Shown piece by piece: positions 18,415 to 26,939 of a stretch of 64,000 bases of DNA. Under the pieces are notes generated by a model. It did no database searches and was not told where the DNA came from. It saw only the letters and a program-made list of their open reading frames with translations. Position numbers and translations under genes: made by a program. The stretch is from Microvirga ossetica. Lineage in GTDB: Bacteria > Pseudomonadota > Alphaproteobacteria > Rhizobiales > Beijerinckiaceae. The first letter of the stretch is position 1, and the number at the start of each line of letters is the position of its first letter. The stretch spans positions 1,161,501-1,225,500 of the forward strand of contig NZ_CP016616.1 of the NCBI RefSeq assembly GCF_002741015.1. Direction: 5' to 3'.

Positions 18415-19101
18415 CTATTCAGGCTTCGTGCCTGTCATCCGGCGCAGACGCTCGTCCTCAAGTTCCACATGGAGTGTGTGGTCCTCAGGATCATCATCGA
18501 GCGGGATCGGCATAAGATCGTTTATCAGACCCGTCGTGGTCGAAGCGGCAGCGCCGATGGGAGGAGCCGGAGCATCCTCCTCTTCTCTTGCCTCCACGCC
18601 CGTCTCAATCTCGCCCTCGTCGTCGAGGATCTTCACCACCCTGTCCATCTGCGCGTCATCGACCTTCACGGTCACGAGCGCGCCGCCGTTGCGCACACCC
18701 TCGGTATAATTCTGCGCATCCTCGTCGCTGAGGCCGGCATCCGCCAGCGCTCCCGCCAGACCTCCGACCGCAGCGCCGGCGCCGGCACCGACGAGAGTGG
18801 AAACAATCCAGCCCGCCGCTACGATAGGCCCGAAGCCGGGAACGGCCACCGTGCCGAGCCCAGCCAAAAGACCCGCTCCGGCACCGGCGACCGATCCGGC
18901 GGCCGCGGTCGCACCGGCGAATTCATGGGACGAGCTTTCCTCGTCGAAGGATCGCGTCGCGTGGCGAGTGTGGGCATCGTCGAAATTGTTGGAGATGAGG
19001 CTGATCTCGAAATCCGGCATATGGGCTGCCTCCAGACGCTGCACCGCCCGCGCGGCTTCGTCATAGGTGTCGAAGAAGGCGGTGATCCTGCGTTCGGCCA
19101 T
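18415..19101 (-). CDS. YflT/general stress-like protein with glycine-zipper domain
   Basis: A 228-residue protein. The N-terminal 40 residues (RRITAFFDTYDEAARAVQRL) resemble the general-stress YflT fold. A long Ala/Gly-rich hydrophobic stretch, about residues 60-125, has the small-residue periodicity of a glycine zipper. The C-terminus (ALVTVKVDDAQMDRVVKILD) repeats the ferredoxin-like half, followed by an acidic tail. Probably membrane-associated. No operon partner. Confidence 0.7.
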   Translation of the reverse strand: MAERRITAFFDTYDEAARAVQRLEAAHMPDFEISLISNNFDDAHTRHATRSFDEESSSHEFAGATAAAGSVAGAGAGLLAGLGTVAVPGFGPIVAAGWIVSTLVGAGAGAAVGGLAGALADAGLSDEDAQNYTEGVRNGGALVTVKVDDAQMDRVVKILDDEGEIETGVEAREEEDAPAPPIGAAASTTTGLINDLMPIPLDDDPEDHTLHVELEDERLRRMTGTKPE

Positions 19102-19272
19102 GGGGCGCTCCTCGTTTCAAGCCTGCTGCGAGCTAATGAGCGGTTTGCCGGCAGGTTCCGCCGCCGGGAGCGGAAGCGCCGGATGCGCGTCCATGCCACC
19201 TTCCGGCCGAGCCAACTTCTTGGTAGATTGCGGGAAAAGGTGCCCGGAAAGGGCGATTTGGGGGCTCCCATC

Positions 19273-19563
19273 ATGCGACACATCCATCTGGACGACGGCT
19301 TGAGACTGCGCTTTCCCGGCCGCAGCGAGGATTTCGATCAGGGCGTCGAGATCGGCATGATCGCCGTTCTGATGGATCAGGGTTTCCCCGAGTTCTCGCG
19401 CTGGATCGCGCGCGCCACTCTCAGCCAGGTGCAGGCCATCGCCAAGCAGATGGGCTACCGCATCGAGGAAGACGGTGGGGATGAGGAATGGGTGGAAGTC
19501 ACCTTCCTCTATGGCACCACCAAGGCCAAGCCCAAGCTGCGCCTGGTGCATTCAGCCGGCTGA
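19273..19563 (+). CDS. Hypothetical protein (96 aa)
   Basis: Starts MRHIHLDDGLRLRFPGRSED and is a compact, mixed-charge protein with EIGMIAVLMDQGFPEFSRWI as central helix and a basic C-terminal strand. The long upstream open frame is the shadow of the divergent stress gene; this ATG is the first sensible start. No domain recognised. Confidence 0.55.
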   Translation: MRHIHLDDGLRLRFPGRSEDFDQGVEIGMIAVLMDQGFPEFSRWIARATLSQVQAIAKQMGYRIEEDGGDEEWVEVTFLYGTTKAKPKLRLVHSAG

Positions 19564-19588
19564 CTTCGCACATGACCTCGAAATGAAA

Positions 19589-19610
19589 GAAGCCGCCCGG
19601 AGGCGGCTTC
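19589..19610 (-). terminator. Terminator after bioY
   Basis: GAAGCCGCC and GGCGGCTTC form a perfect 9-bp stem with tetraloop CGGA. On the minus strand the stem is followed by TTTCATTTC, so it serves the leftward bioY transcript 25 bp after its stop; it may also shield the convergent gene ending at 19563. Confidence 0.75.
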
Positions 19611-19634
19611 GAGAAGGCATCTTGTGGAGGCCGA

Positions 19635-20243
19635 TCAGCCTTCGCTGCCGCGGCGGGTGATGGACCAGGCTGCCTGCATCAGCGCGACGGCAAGCGCGGT
19701 CTTGACGAGGGTGGCTGCCACGAAGGGAGCCGCGCCGACGGTCCAGGCCTTGGCGAAAGGCATGACAAGCGACAGCTGAGCCAGGCCGAAGGCAAAGATC
19801 ACGGCGTGGCCGATGGCCATCATCACGATCACGCGCGACAGCGAACGATCCCAGCCGCGCTCAGCCATGAAGCCCATCACAATGGCGGCGGCCAGGAAGC
19901 CGAAGAGGAAGCCGCCCGTAGGCCCCATCAGATAGCCGATGCCGGCGGTCGGGCCGGCGAAGACCGGCAGGCCCATGGCGCCTTCGATGAGGTAGGCGGC
20001 CACGGTCGCGCCGCCGAGGCGCCAGCCATAGGACGCGCCGATCAGCAGCACGACCAGGGTCTGCAGCGTCATGGGAACGTAAGGCAGCGGCACCTGAACC
20101 TTGGCGGAAACGGTGAGTAGCGCCGTTCCGACGGCCATCAGCACGATAGCGCGAAGCGCGGCGAAACGGGCATCGTCCCGGGACGGCCAGAGGAAGCCGA
20201 CGAGGGTCGACGAAGTGGACAGCGAAGAGGCGCCGGTCGACAT
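19635..20243 (-). CDS. bioY: Biotin transporter BioY (ECF S component)
   Basis: A 202-residue integral membrane protein with six hydrophobic segments. The BioY signatures VQVPLPYVPMTLQTLVVLL and YLIEGAMGLPVFAG then GYLMGPTGGFLFGF are clear. BioY binds biotin and works alone or with an ECF ATPase and T-component; no BioM or BioN gene is nearby. Start chosen at MSTGASSLS; a longer frame reaches 20384. Monocistronic, divergent from the MBL gene. Confidence 0.93.
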   Translation of the reverse strand: MSTGASSLSTSSTLVGFLWPSRDDARFAALRAIVLMAVGTALLTVSAKVQVPLPYVPMTLQTLVVLLIGASYGWRLGGATVAAYLIEGAMGLPVFAGPTAGIGYLMGPTGGFLFGFLAAAIVMGFMAERGWDRSLSRVIVMMAIGHAVIFAFGLAQLSLVMPFAKAWTVGAAPFVAATLVKTALAVALMQAAWSITRRGSEG

Positions 20244-20468
20244 CAATGGGATCTCCAGATCATTCCGCCTTCCGCAAGGCGGCTCACGAAGCCTTATAGG
20301 GAGGTCGCGCGTCCGCCTCAAGTCGCGAGCGGAGCCATTTCCGAGAACTGTGGACACCCTTCGTCCAAAGGATGAACGCGTCACCCATGCAGGAAACCGG
20401 GCTCCTCTTTCCGGCCCGATGCGCTAGGAAACACCGGACAGACCCATGCGCAGCTCAAGGATTCCCGG

Positions 20469-21380
20469 ATGCCAGACGACCTCACCTTCGACATCCGCCC
20501 TCCGGCCCGGTCGGGGGAATGCATCCGCGTGAGCCCTCTCGTCCGCCGTATCGTCGCCGGCAATCCCGGCCCCATCACTTTCACGGGTACCTGCAGCTAT
20601 ATCGTCGGCTCCGGCAACGTCGCCATCATCGACCCCGGCCCCGACCTCCCAGGCCATATCGAGGCCCTGCTCGATGCGGTGCGGGGCGAGACGGTCTCGC
20701 ATATCCTAATCACCCACACCCACAAGGACCATTCGCCCGCCGCCAGGGCAATCAAGGCTGCCGCGGGGGCAAGGATCGTCGGCTGCGCCCCACATCACAG
20801 CGCCCGGCCGCTCTTCTCCGGCGAGATCAACAGCCTCGAGGCAAGCTCCGACAAGGATTACGCCCCCGACCGGGAGCTTTACGAGGGCGATGCCGTGGAA
20901 GGTCCCGGCTGGACGCTGGAAGCGCTCGCCACGCCCGGACACATGGCCAACCATCTCGCCTTCGTGCTGCCGGAGGAGAAGACCCTGTTCTCCGGCGACC
21001 ACGTGATGGCCTGGTCCACCACCGTGGTTGCGCCGCCCGACGGATCGATGAGCGCCTTCATGGCATCCCTCGACAAGCTGAAAGGGCGCGAGGAAGCGCT
21101 CTATTGGCCCGGTCATGGCGGTCCCGTGCAGGAGCCCCAGCGCTTCGTGCGCGCCCTCATCCATCACCGGCGCCAGCGCGAGGCCTCCATCCTCAACCGG
21201 CTCAAGGAAGGCGACCGAACCATCCCGCAGATCGTCGCCGCGATCTATCGGGGCTTGAACCCAGCGCTCGTCGGGGCTGCGGGACTCTCGGTCTTCGCCC
21301 ATCTCGAGGACCTCGTCGCCAAGGGACAGGTAGTCGTCGACGGCCTCCCCGCCCTGGACAGCGAATACCGGCCGGCCTGA
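20469..21380 (+). CDS. MBL-fold metallo-hydrolase
   Basis: A 303-residue metallo-beta-lactamase-fold enzyme. The metal motif THTHKDH (about residues 80-86), a second His in ATPGHMANH, the Asp in FSGDHVMAW and the late His in YWPGHGGPV are present, so a dinuclear metal centre should form. The C-terminal winged-helix-like segment (LNRLKEGDRTIPQIVAAIY) matches the LACTB2-like group, whose members include RNA- and thioester-cleaving enzymes. Substrate unknown. Confidence 0.9.
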   Translation: MPDDLTFDIRPPARSGECIRVSPLVRRIVAGNPGPITFTGTCSYIVGSGNVAIIDPGPDLPGHIEALLDAVRGETVSHILITHTHKDHSPAARAIKAAAGARIVGCAPHHSARPLFSGEINSLEASSDKDYAPDRELYEGDAVEGPGWTLEALATPGHMANHLAFVLPEEKTLFSGDHVMAWSTTVVAPPDGSMSAFMASLDKLKGREEALYWPGHGGPVQEPQRFVRALIHHRRQREASILNRLKEGDRTIPQIVAAIYRGLNPALVGAAGLSVFAHLEDLVAKGQVVVDGLPALDSEYRPA

Positions 21381-22160
21381 TCAGCGCACGGCGATGGCGA
21401 GATTCGAGGCCTCCTCGAGGAAGTCGCGGATATGCGCGGCATTCATCCCCAGATCGTGGGCACCGAAGCGCGAGGCCGAGCGGATGTCGATGCGTGCGCC
21501 GTCGACACGCGGGCGGACCCGGACCGTGATGTCGCTCGGCATCTTGAGCAGGAGCGAGCGGTCGACGGCCTCAAGCCGCCCAAGCCCGACACGCCCGCCC
21601 GGCGGAGTGGCCTCGATCACCTGCCATCCGAGGTTCTGGGCTGCCTTCTGCACGATGGCGAAAGCCTCCTCCGGGCCGATATCCAAGGTGAGCGGCGCGA
21701 TCTGAACGTAGGAAGCCCGCTGCATCTCGCGCGCCTCCGGCGGGACTTCCGGCGGGATATGGCCGGCGCGCGCCTGGAGCGCGGCCCGGGAGCGGGAAAA
21801 GGCAGGCGGATCGTCCGTGTCGGTGCTGACATCGGCGATCGGCGGCAGGATCGCGGCTTTGAGAGCCATGTATCCCGGATAGGCCAGCACCAGCGCGGCA
21901 ACGAGCAGCCCCTTGATCGCGCTGCCCAGCCCCTGCCGCCCCTCCTGCCAGATGCGGACGAATCCCATGAAGGACAGGCAAACCGCGAGAAGCGCGATGC
22001 CGATGCCTGCGCCGAGGGCGATGAAGCCGGATTGATAATCGATCCGGCCGAAGCGGATCAGCATCACCACAAGGATGGTGACGACGAGCGCGAACCAAGC
22101 CAGCTTGGGAGACCATTTCGCCGGTCGGGAGACCGGTTCTTCGATGATGAGACGGCGCAT
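21381..22160 (-). CDS. DUF1499 domain protein with N-terminal membrane segments
   Basis: A 259-residue protein. Three hydrophobic segments within the first 100 residues are followed by the DUF1499 domain, about 135-255 (YVQIAPLTLDIGPEEAF ... RSASRFGAHDLGMNAAHIR). Its ATG overlaps the TGA of the M48 protease gene in ATGA, making it the last gene of a coupled three-gene operon. The function of DUF1499 is unknown. It ends back to back with the MBL gene. Confidence 0.85.
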   Translation of the reverse strand: MRRLIIEEPVSRPAKWSPKLAWFALVVTILVVMLIRFGRIDYQSGFIALGAGIGIALLAVCLSFMGFVRIWQEGRQGLGSAIKGLLVAALVLAYPGYMALKAAILPPIADVSTDTDDPPAFSRSRAALQARAGHIPPEVPPEAREMQRASYVQIAPLTLDIGPEEAFAIVQKAAQNLGWQVIEATPPGGRVGLGRLEAVDRSLLLKMPSDITVRVRPRVDGARIDIRSASRFGAHDLGMNAAHIRDFLEEASNLAIAVR

Positions 22161-23248
22161 CAGGTCGTCTTACAAATCTCTTTGAGCGCGCGCCACTGCT
22201 CATGTGAGAGAAGCGGTTCGCCGGGGCGGGACGGGATCTGTTTTTCCAAAGCTTTCAGCCGCTCGTCGGTGAGCGGGTGGGTGGAGAGAAAAGCGGGGAC
22301 CCTGAAATCGTTCCCGTCCTCGTCACGGCCGGTTTCGATCCGCCGGAGCAGCAGCGCCATGGGATGGGCCGGTCGACCGAGCGCCAGCATGGTCCGCCCC
22401 GCGTAATCGTCCGCCGCCGTCTCCGCCTCCCGCGAATGGGCGCTGTCCACGAGATAGCGGCTGACGATAACGATCGCACCGCCGCCGGTCACATCGCCCA
22501 GCAGCAGGCCCAGAAGGTAGGATGTGCCGCCGGCCTGGATCATCTTGCGCAGGCCGTCCCTGTGCGCCACGTGGCCCATCTCATGGGCAAGAACGCCGGC
22601 GATCTCGTCGACGGATTCCGCCTTGTCCAGAAGCGCCTTGAACAGATAGATGCGCCCGCCCGGCAGCGCGATGGCATTCGGAATCCTGGAATCGAGCACG
22701 GCGACGTCCACTTCGGCCGGGCCGTGCTCGCTCTGAAGGCGCCCGGTCAATCCCCTGAGCGCCGCAAGGCCGCGCGGCTCCTCGCAGATCCTGCCGCTGA
22801 AGATCGTTCGGACCTGATTGTCGACTGCCGTGCCGAGACGGCGCTCGTAGGAATGCGGGATGAGCGGCGTGAGGCGCTCGGCCAGAATGGGCAGCAGGAA
22901 GAACACGCAGAGGAGGATGGAACAAGCAGCCGCTGCCGACCAGAACAGGATGCGCCCCGTCCGCTCCCGCTGGAGGGATTCACCGAGCTGGCGGCAGTTC
23001 CGGCGAATGATGGCCTGCATCTCCTCATCCGCAACGTCGAGCCGCGCCAGGGACGAAGCGCCCTCGCGCGTCAGCCGCAGAATGCCCTCGGGAGCATCCC
23101 GCCGCCTGATTTCTCCGAAAGGCCATGAAGCGACCCAGTCCGAGCCCTCGTGAATGTCGAGGGCAGAGGTACCGATGGTCACGGAAACCGTTCTGCGACG
23201 GGCGCGTTCGCCGTCATAGAACACTGCACCCGTCATGTTCGACCTCAT
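22160..23248 (-). CDS. M48-family metallopeptidase
   Basis: A 362-residue membrane-anchored zinc protease. The N-terminal 100 residues form a small beta-rich domain, one membrane segment follows (LFWSAAAACSILLCVFFLLP), then the catalytic domain with HEMGH near residue 220 and a third ligand in REAETAADDYAG. The end GTHPLTDER-like segment LSTHPLTDERLKAL is typical of BepA/YfgC/LoiP proteins. Start at MRSNMTGAV, because its ATG overlaps the stop of the upstream DUF898 gene. Possibly works in envelope quality control. Confidence 0.9.
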   Translation of the reverse strand: MRSNMTGAVFYDGERARRRTVSVTIGTSALDIHEGSDWVASWPFGEIRRRDAPEGILRLTREGASSLARLDVADEEMQAIIRRNCRQLGESLQRERTGRILFWSAAAACSILLCVFFLLPILAERLTPLIPHSYERRLGTAVDNQVRTIFSGRICEEPRGLAALRGLTGRLQSEHGPAEVDVAVLDSRIPNAIALPGGRIYLFKALLDKAESVDEIAGVLAHEMGHVAHRDGLRKMIQAGGTSYLLGLLLGDVTGGGAIVIVSRYLVDSAHSREAETAADDYAGRTMLALGRPAHPMALLLRRIETGRDEDGNDFRVPAFLSTHPLTDERLKALEKQIPSRPGEPLLSHEQWRALKEICKTT

Positions 23249-24501
23249 ATGCCGACATTGAAGTCGAGCGCGTCGGCCAGCCCCTCTCCCAGTACGCCGG
23301 CCGGCTGACCTGCGGCCACGACGGCGTCCACGGATTGCAGATTGGCGATCGTCGTCGAGGTGACGATGGCTGCCCACAGGCCGCGTCCCAGGAAATAGCG
23401 ATTCAGCACGCCGATACCAAGCAAGGCAATCAGATAGCCGATCACCGTCAGAAGGCCGACGCTGATTGAAGCCAAGGACAAGGTCTCCAATTTTGCGAGC
23501 GCCCCCCTGAACAGGAACGCAAAGAGAAAGGCGATCAAGCCTACGACAACGCTGAATGCAATGAGGAAGCCGAGGGACGAGAAGATGAGCTTGAAGAACA
23601 GGGCATAGTAAGTCCCGGCGCGAAACGTGCTCGTGGCGGAAACATCGCCGAATCGCAACCCGTCGATGTGCCAGCGGGTGAAAACCGCCATGGCGAGCGG
23701 AAGGAGCGCGACAACGCTCAGGATCATCAGGACGATGCTGAGCTGCAACCTGGCTTCCCGACTGGCTCCGGATGATTTTGCAAGCACGACAGCAAGCAGC
23801 AGCGAGCAGATCAAGAGAACGAGGCCAAGCGCCCAGATCCACCAGCCGCGTTTGAAGAGTGACCAGCCGGTGCCGGCAAAGTCTCCCTGGATGCTTCCGA
23901 AATACGTGTGACGCATCCGATATCGTTCGAGAGAGGCCATGGCCCATGGCAGCGCGAGGCCGAGGCTGAGAAGAGTCGCAAGATCCCACAGGATCGCGCG
24001 AAAGGCATAGGCCCAGCCGGAGCCCTTCATCCAGAACCGCACGCCGCGGAAGATCGTCCGGCTGGCACGGTATTTGCGGGCGCGATAGGTGCCGAAATGG
24101 GCCAGCACATACATGATCGCGACGAGCGGCACGCTGGCAAAGGCGTATTTTTCCTCGAGGATGATGCCGAGTATCGCATACGCGATGTAGAGGGGCACCA
24201 GGACCGCCAGAGCGATGAGGAAGCCGATGAGCAATTCCTTGGCGGTGCCGGTATATTCGAACGCCTCCCCGTCGACCTGCGTGTTCGCCCACAGATGCCG
24301 GCGCACCTTGGTGATGAGCCAGAAGCGATAGAAGCCGAAGGTGGGAATCTGGAAAACGCTGCCGGCGATCAGGAGCTTCAGAAATTCACCGCCCCGCCCT
24401 GAGAAGGACATGGGCGAGTTTTGCGAGGCGGGGAATGATCCATCGATTGGGAGTGTGGCGGTCATGGAGGAGCTTTCAAGGCGAACGCTCCTGCTTACCA
24501 T
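23245..24501 (-). CDS. DUF898 (YjgN-like) membrane protein
   Basis: A 418-residue integral membrane protein with about eight hydrophobic segments. The family hallmarks FLKLLIAGSVFQIPTFGFYRFW near residues 40-61 and RYFLGRGLWAAIVTSTTIANLQ near the end are clear. An alternative start is MTATLP at 24465. It leads an operon in which each following gene begins inside the stop codon of the previous one. YjgN has no established function. Confidence 0.88.
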   Translation of the reverse strand: MVSRSVRLESSSMTATLPIDGSFPASQNSPMSFSGRGGEFLKLLIAGSVFQIPTFGFYRFWLITKVRRHLWANTQVDGEAFEYTGTAKELLIGFLIALAVLVPLYIAYAILGIILEEKYAFASVPLVAIMYVLAHFGTYRARKYRASRTIFRGVRFWMKGSGWAYAFRAILWDLATLLSLGLALPWAMASLERYRMRHTYFGSIQGDFAGTGWSLFKRGWWIWALGLVLLICSLLLAVVLAKSSGASREARLQLSIVLMILSVVALLPLAMAVFTRWHIDGLRFGDVSATSTFRAGTYYALFFKLIFSSLGFLIAFSVVVGLIAFLFAFLFRGALAKLETLSLASISVGLLTVIGYLIALLGIGVLNRYFLGRGLWAAIVTSTTIANLQSVDAVVAAGQPAGVLGEGLADALDFNVGI

Positions 24502-24638
24502 GGAGACCTAACACTAGAACATATCGTTCAAGGGGTTTGCCCGCACTTGCCAGGGATATAGCAATCTCGTGGTAAATGTGCCCGGCACCTGTCGATAGGG
24601 GTGACGCAAGGAATGGTTTCAATGTAAACTATTAGCTC

Positions 24639-25142
24639 GTGTTGGAGCTTACGCCTTTGCCGTCGTCACCCGCCCCTGCCCCGGTCGAGACTGCCGATCC
24701 GTTGCGGATCTGGTTCCGCTTCATCCGCCTGAACCGACGGGCGACGAATGCGGTGTCCACGGAGCTGAAGGCTCTCGGCCTCTCGATCCCCCAGTTCGAC
24801 CTGCTCTCCACCCTTACCGAGCGCGAGGGCATGAGCCAGCAGGAGCTGGCAGAACGGCTCTACGTGACGAAGGGCAATGTCTCGGGGCTCCTCGACCGCA
24901 TGGTCGAAGCGGGCTTGGTGGAACGCCGCGCGATCCCCGGCGACCGGCGCTCCAACGCCCTGTATCTGACCTCCAAGGGGCGCGATCTCGCGAACCGGGG
25001 CATTGCCGCCCAGCGCGCCTATGTCATGCGGACGCTCGGGACGCTCCCTGCCCAGGATCTCGCCGATCTCGAGCGCATCGTCCTCGCCTGGCGGGACCGG
25101 GCGCGTGCCGAAGAGGAACGCACCGCCGCCAATTCCCGGTAG
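24639..25142 (+). CDS. MarR-family transcriptional regulator
   Basis: A 167-residue winged-helix regulator. The DNA-binding part reads LSIPQFDLLSTLTEREGMSQ, then ELAERLYVTKGNVSGLLDRM and the wing RRAIPGDRRSNALYLT, flanked by dimerisation helices. It starts with GTG, and no Shine-Dalgarno site is visible, so it may be translated from a leaderless mRNA. The patatin gene starts 8 bp after its stop and is probably co-transcribed and a candidate target. Confidence 0.92.
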   Translation: MLELTPLPSSPAPAPVETADPLRIWFRFIRLNRRATNAVSTELKALGLSIPQFDLLSTLTEREGMSQQELAERLYVTKGNVSGLLDRMVEAGLVERRAIPGDRRSNALYLTSKGRDLANRGIAAQRAYVMRTLGTLPAQDLADLERIVLAWRDRARAEEERTAANSR

Positions 25143-25150
25143 CAGCCGCG

Positions 25151-25996
25151 ATGTTCGATGCCGTGGCATTCGCGGGCGGCGGCAACCGCTGCTACTGGCA
25201 GGGAGGCTTTTGGGAAGCGGCTGCTCCCCTGCTCGGCCTGAAGCCGGACATGGTCGTCGGGGTCAGCGCCGGCGCCTGGTCCGCCTGCTACAGCCTTCTC
25301 GGCCTTGGACGCCGCGTCAACGAGATGGTGGCGGAGGGCTGCAGCCTCGGGCGCCGCAATTTCGAGTGGCGGGCCTGGCGCAGCGAGGGGTCGCCCTGGC
25401 CGGTCTCGCTCATGTATCGCAGCCTGATCGAGGCCATCATCGACGAGGACGCCCTGGAGCGCCTGAAGCAGGGTCCGAACGTGCTGATCGGCCTGGCCCG
25501 CAAGCCGCGCCGGCTGCCGCTGTCGATTGCCGTTCCCCTGGGCATCGCGACCTATCAGATCGAAAAGAAGTGGCACGCCCCCGTGCATCCCCGCGGCGGA
25601 CGGGCGCTGGGTTTTCGCCCGGAATTCGTGCGCGTGCAGGAACTGTCCTCCCCGGCCGAAGTCTCGGCGGCGCTGATGGCGAGCGCCAGCGTTCCGCCCT
25701 TCATGCCCATCGGCCGCATCGGCGGCATGGTTGCTCTCGACGGGGGCCTCGTCGACAACGTGCCGGCGGAGCCCCTGCTCCCGGTCGAGGAGCAGGGCGG
25801 CAAGACCCTGGTCATCCTCTCGCGCCTCTACCGCGCCTTCCCGGCGGTGAAGGGCCGCACCTACATCCAGCCCTCCGAACCGGTCCCCATCGGGCAGTTC
25901 GACATCACCAATCCGGCCGGCATCCGCAGGGCCTACGAGATGGGGCTGCGGGACGGCGAGGCTTTTGCCCGGCGTGCGGGTTCGCACAGCCTGTAG
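25151..25996 (+). CDS. Patatin-like phospholipase
   Basis: A 281-residue predicted serine acyl hydrolase. The oxyanion loop AGGGNR (about 8-13), the nucleophile elbow GVSAGAWSA (Ser near residue 40) and the catalytic Asp in LDGGLVDNVP (near residue 198) form the Ser-Asp dyad. There is no signal peptide, so it is cytoplasmic or a secreted effector by another route. Second gene of a MarR-patatin pair. Confidence 0.9.
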   Translation: MFDAVAFAGGGNRCYWQGGFWEAAAPLLGLKPDMVVGVSAGAWSACYSLLGLGRRVNEMVAEGCSLGRRNFEWRAWRSEGSPWPVSLMYRSLIEAIIDEDALERLKQGPNVLIGLARKPRRLPLSIAVPLGIATYQIEKKWHAPVHPRGGRALGFRPEFVRVQELSSPAEVSAALMASASVPPFMPIGRIGGMVALDGGLVDNVPAEPLLPVEEQGGKTLVILSRLYRAFPAVKGRTYIQPSEPVPIGQFDITNPAGIRRAYEMGLRDGEAFARRAGSHSL

Positions 25997-26064
25997 CGAA
26001 GCTTGGCCCTATCAGCGCTATCGCAACGTCATGGACCGGTCCGTCCTGACGATCAGGGGAAGCC

Positions 26065-26532
26065 ATGATGACGCCACGCTGGATCGACGCCTTGCTCTCA
26101 AACCGGGGGACGGAAGTTGCCGCCCGGGTTCTGCTCGCCTTTCCGTTCTGGGCGAGCGGGCTCATCAAGCTCCTCGATTTTCCGGGCGGCGTGGCCGAGA
26201 TGCGCCAGTTCGGCCCGGAGCCGGCCTGGCTCTTCAACACCCTCACGATCATCGTTCAGCTGACGGGCTCGGCCCTCATCATCGCCAAGCGCTGGACTTG
26301 GCTCGGAGCCGGAGCCCTGGGCGTGTTCACATTCCTGACCATCCTGATCGTTCACGCCTTCTGGCGGCTCGAAGGCGAGCGCGCGATCATGGCGCTTCAC
26401 ACGGCCGGCGAGCATGGGGGCATGATCGGAGCGCTGATCCTGGTGTCGATCCTCGCCCTGCGTCCGCGCTCCGAGTCCATTGCCGTGCGCCGGACCGGCA
26501 CTGTTGCCGCCGACGGGATACGGCCTCGTTAA
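26065..26532 (+). CDS. DoxX family membrane protein
   Basis: A 155-residue four-span membrane protein. The family signature is ARVLLAFPFWASGLIKLLDFP near residues 18-38, with a second helix ending in an SALIIAKRWTWLG turn. It starts 68 bp after the patatin stop with AGGGGA upstream. It differs clearly from the DoxX at 17964. Role unknown. Confidence 0.88.
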   Translation: MMTPRWIDALLSNRGTEVAARVLLAFPFWASGLIKLLDFPGGVAEMRQFGPEPAWLFNTLTIIVQLTGSALIIAKRWTWLGAGALGVFTFLTILIVHAFWRLEGERAIMALHTAGEHGGMIGALILVSILALRPRSESIAVRRTGTVAADGIRPR

Positions 26533-26666
26533 GCATCGATTCACCTTGGATAGGTCATCTGCAGCCAAGCCAGCACATGATCACGGGTCGGCCGCAAAGC
26601 GGACACAGCCCTGCGGATTATGCCGGCAGGTTGGCGAGACAGCCTGCCATTCTCCAGAGAGGATCC

Positions 26667-26846
26667 ATGACCCAGAACGCTTCAGATCGCGACATCCGCC
26701 CGAGCCAGCAGAGCACGGCCCGGACGATTCCCGCCTTCAAGGCCGTCGCCCTCCCCGCAGCGGTCCAGGCCGCGAAGCTGCAGCGGAGCCGTCCGAAGAC
26801 ATCCGAGCTTCCCGCGATCCTGCGCAAGGAAGCCATGCTGGGCTAA
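26667..26846 (+). CDS. Small basic protein (59 aa)
   Basis: Starts MTQNASDRDIRPSQQST after AGAGAGG and continues with an Ala/Lys-rich helix (AVALPAAVQAAKLQRSRPK), ending KEAMLG. No hydrophobic segment and no domain recognised. The good ribosome-binding site supports it. It is convergent with the peroxidase gene. Confidence 0.5.
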   Translation: MTQNASDRDIRPSQQSTARTIPAFKAVALPAAVQAAKLQRSRPKTSELPAILRKEAMLG

Positions 26847-26939
26847 TCGGTCTTCCGCCGAACCGAATGCAACGATGGAGCCGGTCGCACGCGATGTGGA
26901 CCAGCTCCATCGTCTTGCTGCGCAGCATCACCTGCCCGC

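Noticed and set aside
18469..19272. Long plus-strand frame upstream of MRHIHLDD
   Set aside because: It is the antisense shadow of the stress-protein gene 18415-19101; the real gene begins at 19273.
22160..24292. 710-codon frame running through both the M48 and DUF898 genes
   Set aside because: Only the part after 23248 is the protease; the upstream part is out of frame with the DUF898 membrane protein, whose hydrophobic pattern is clearly the real one.
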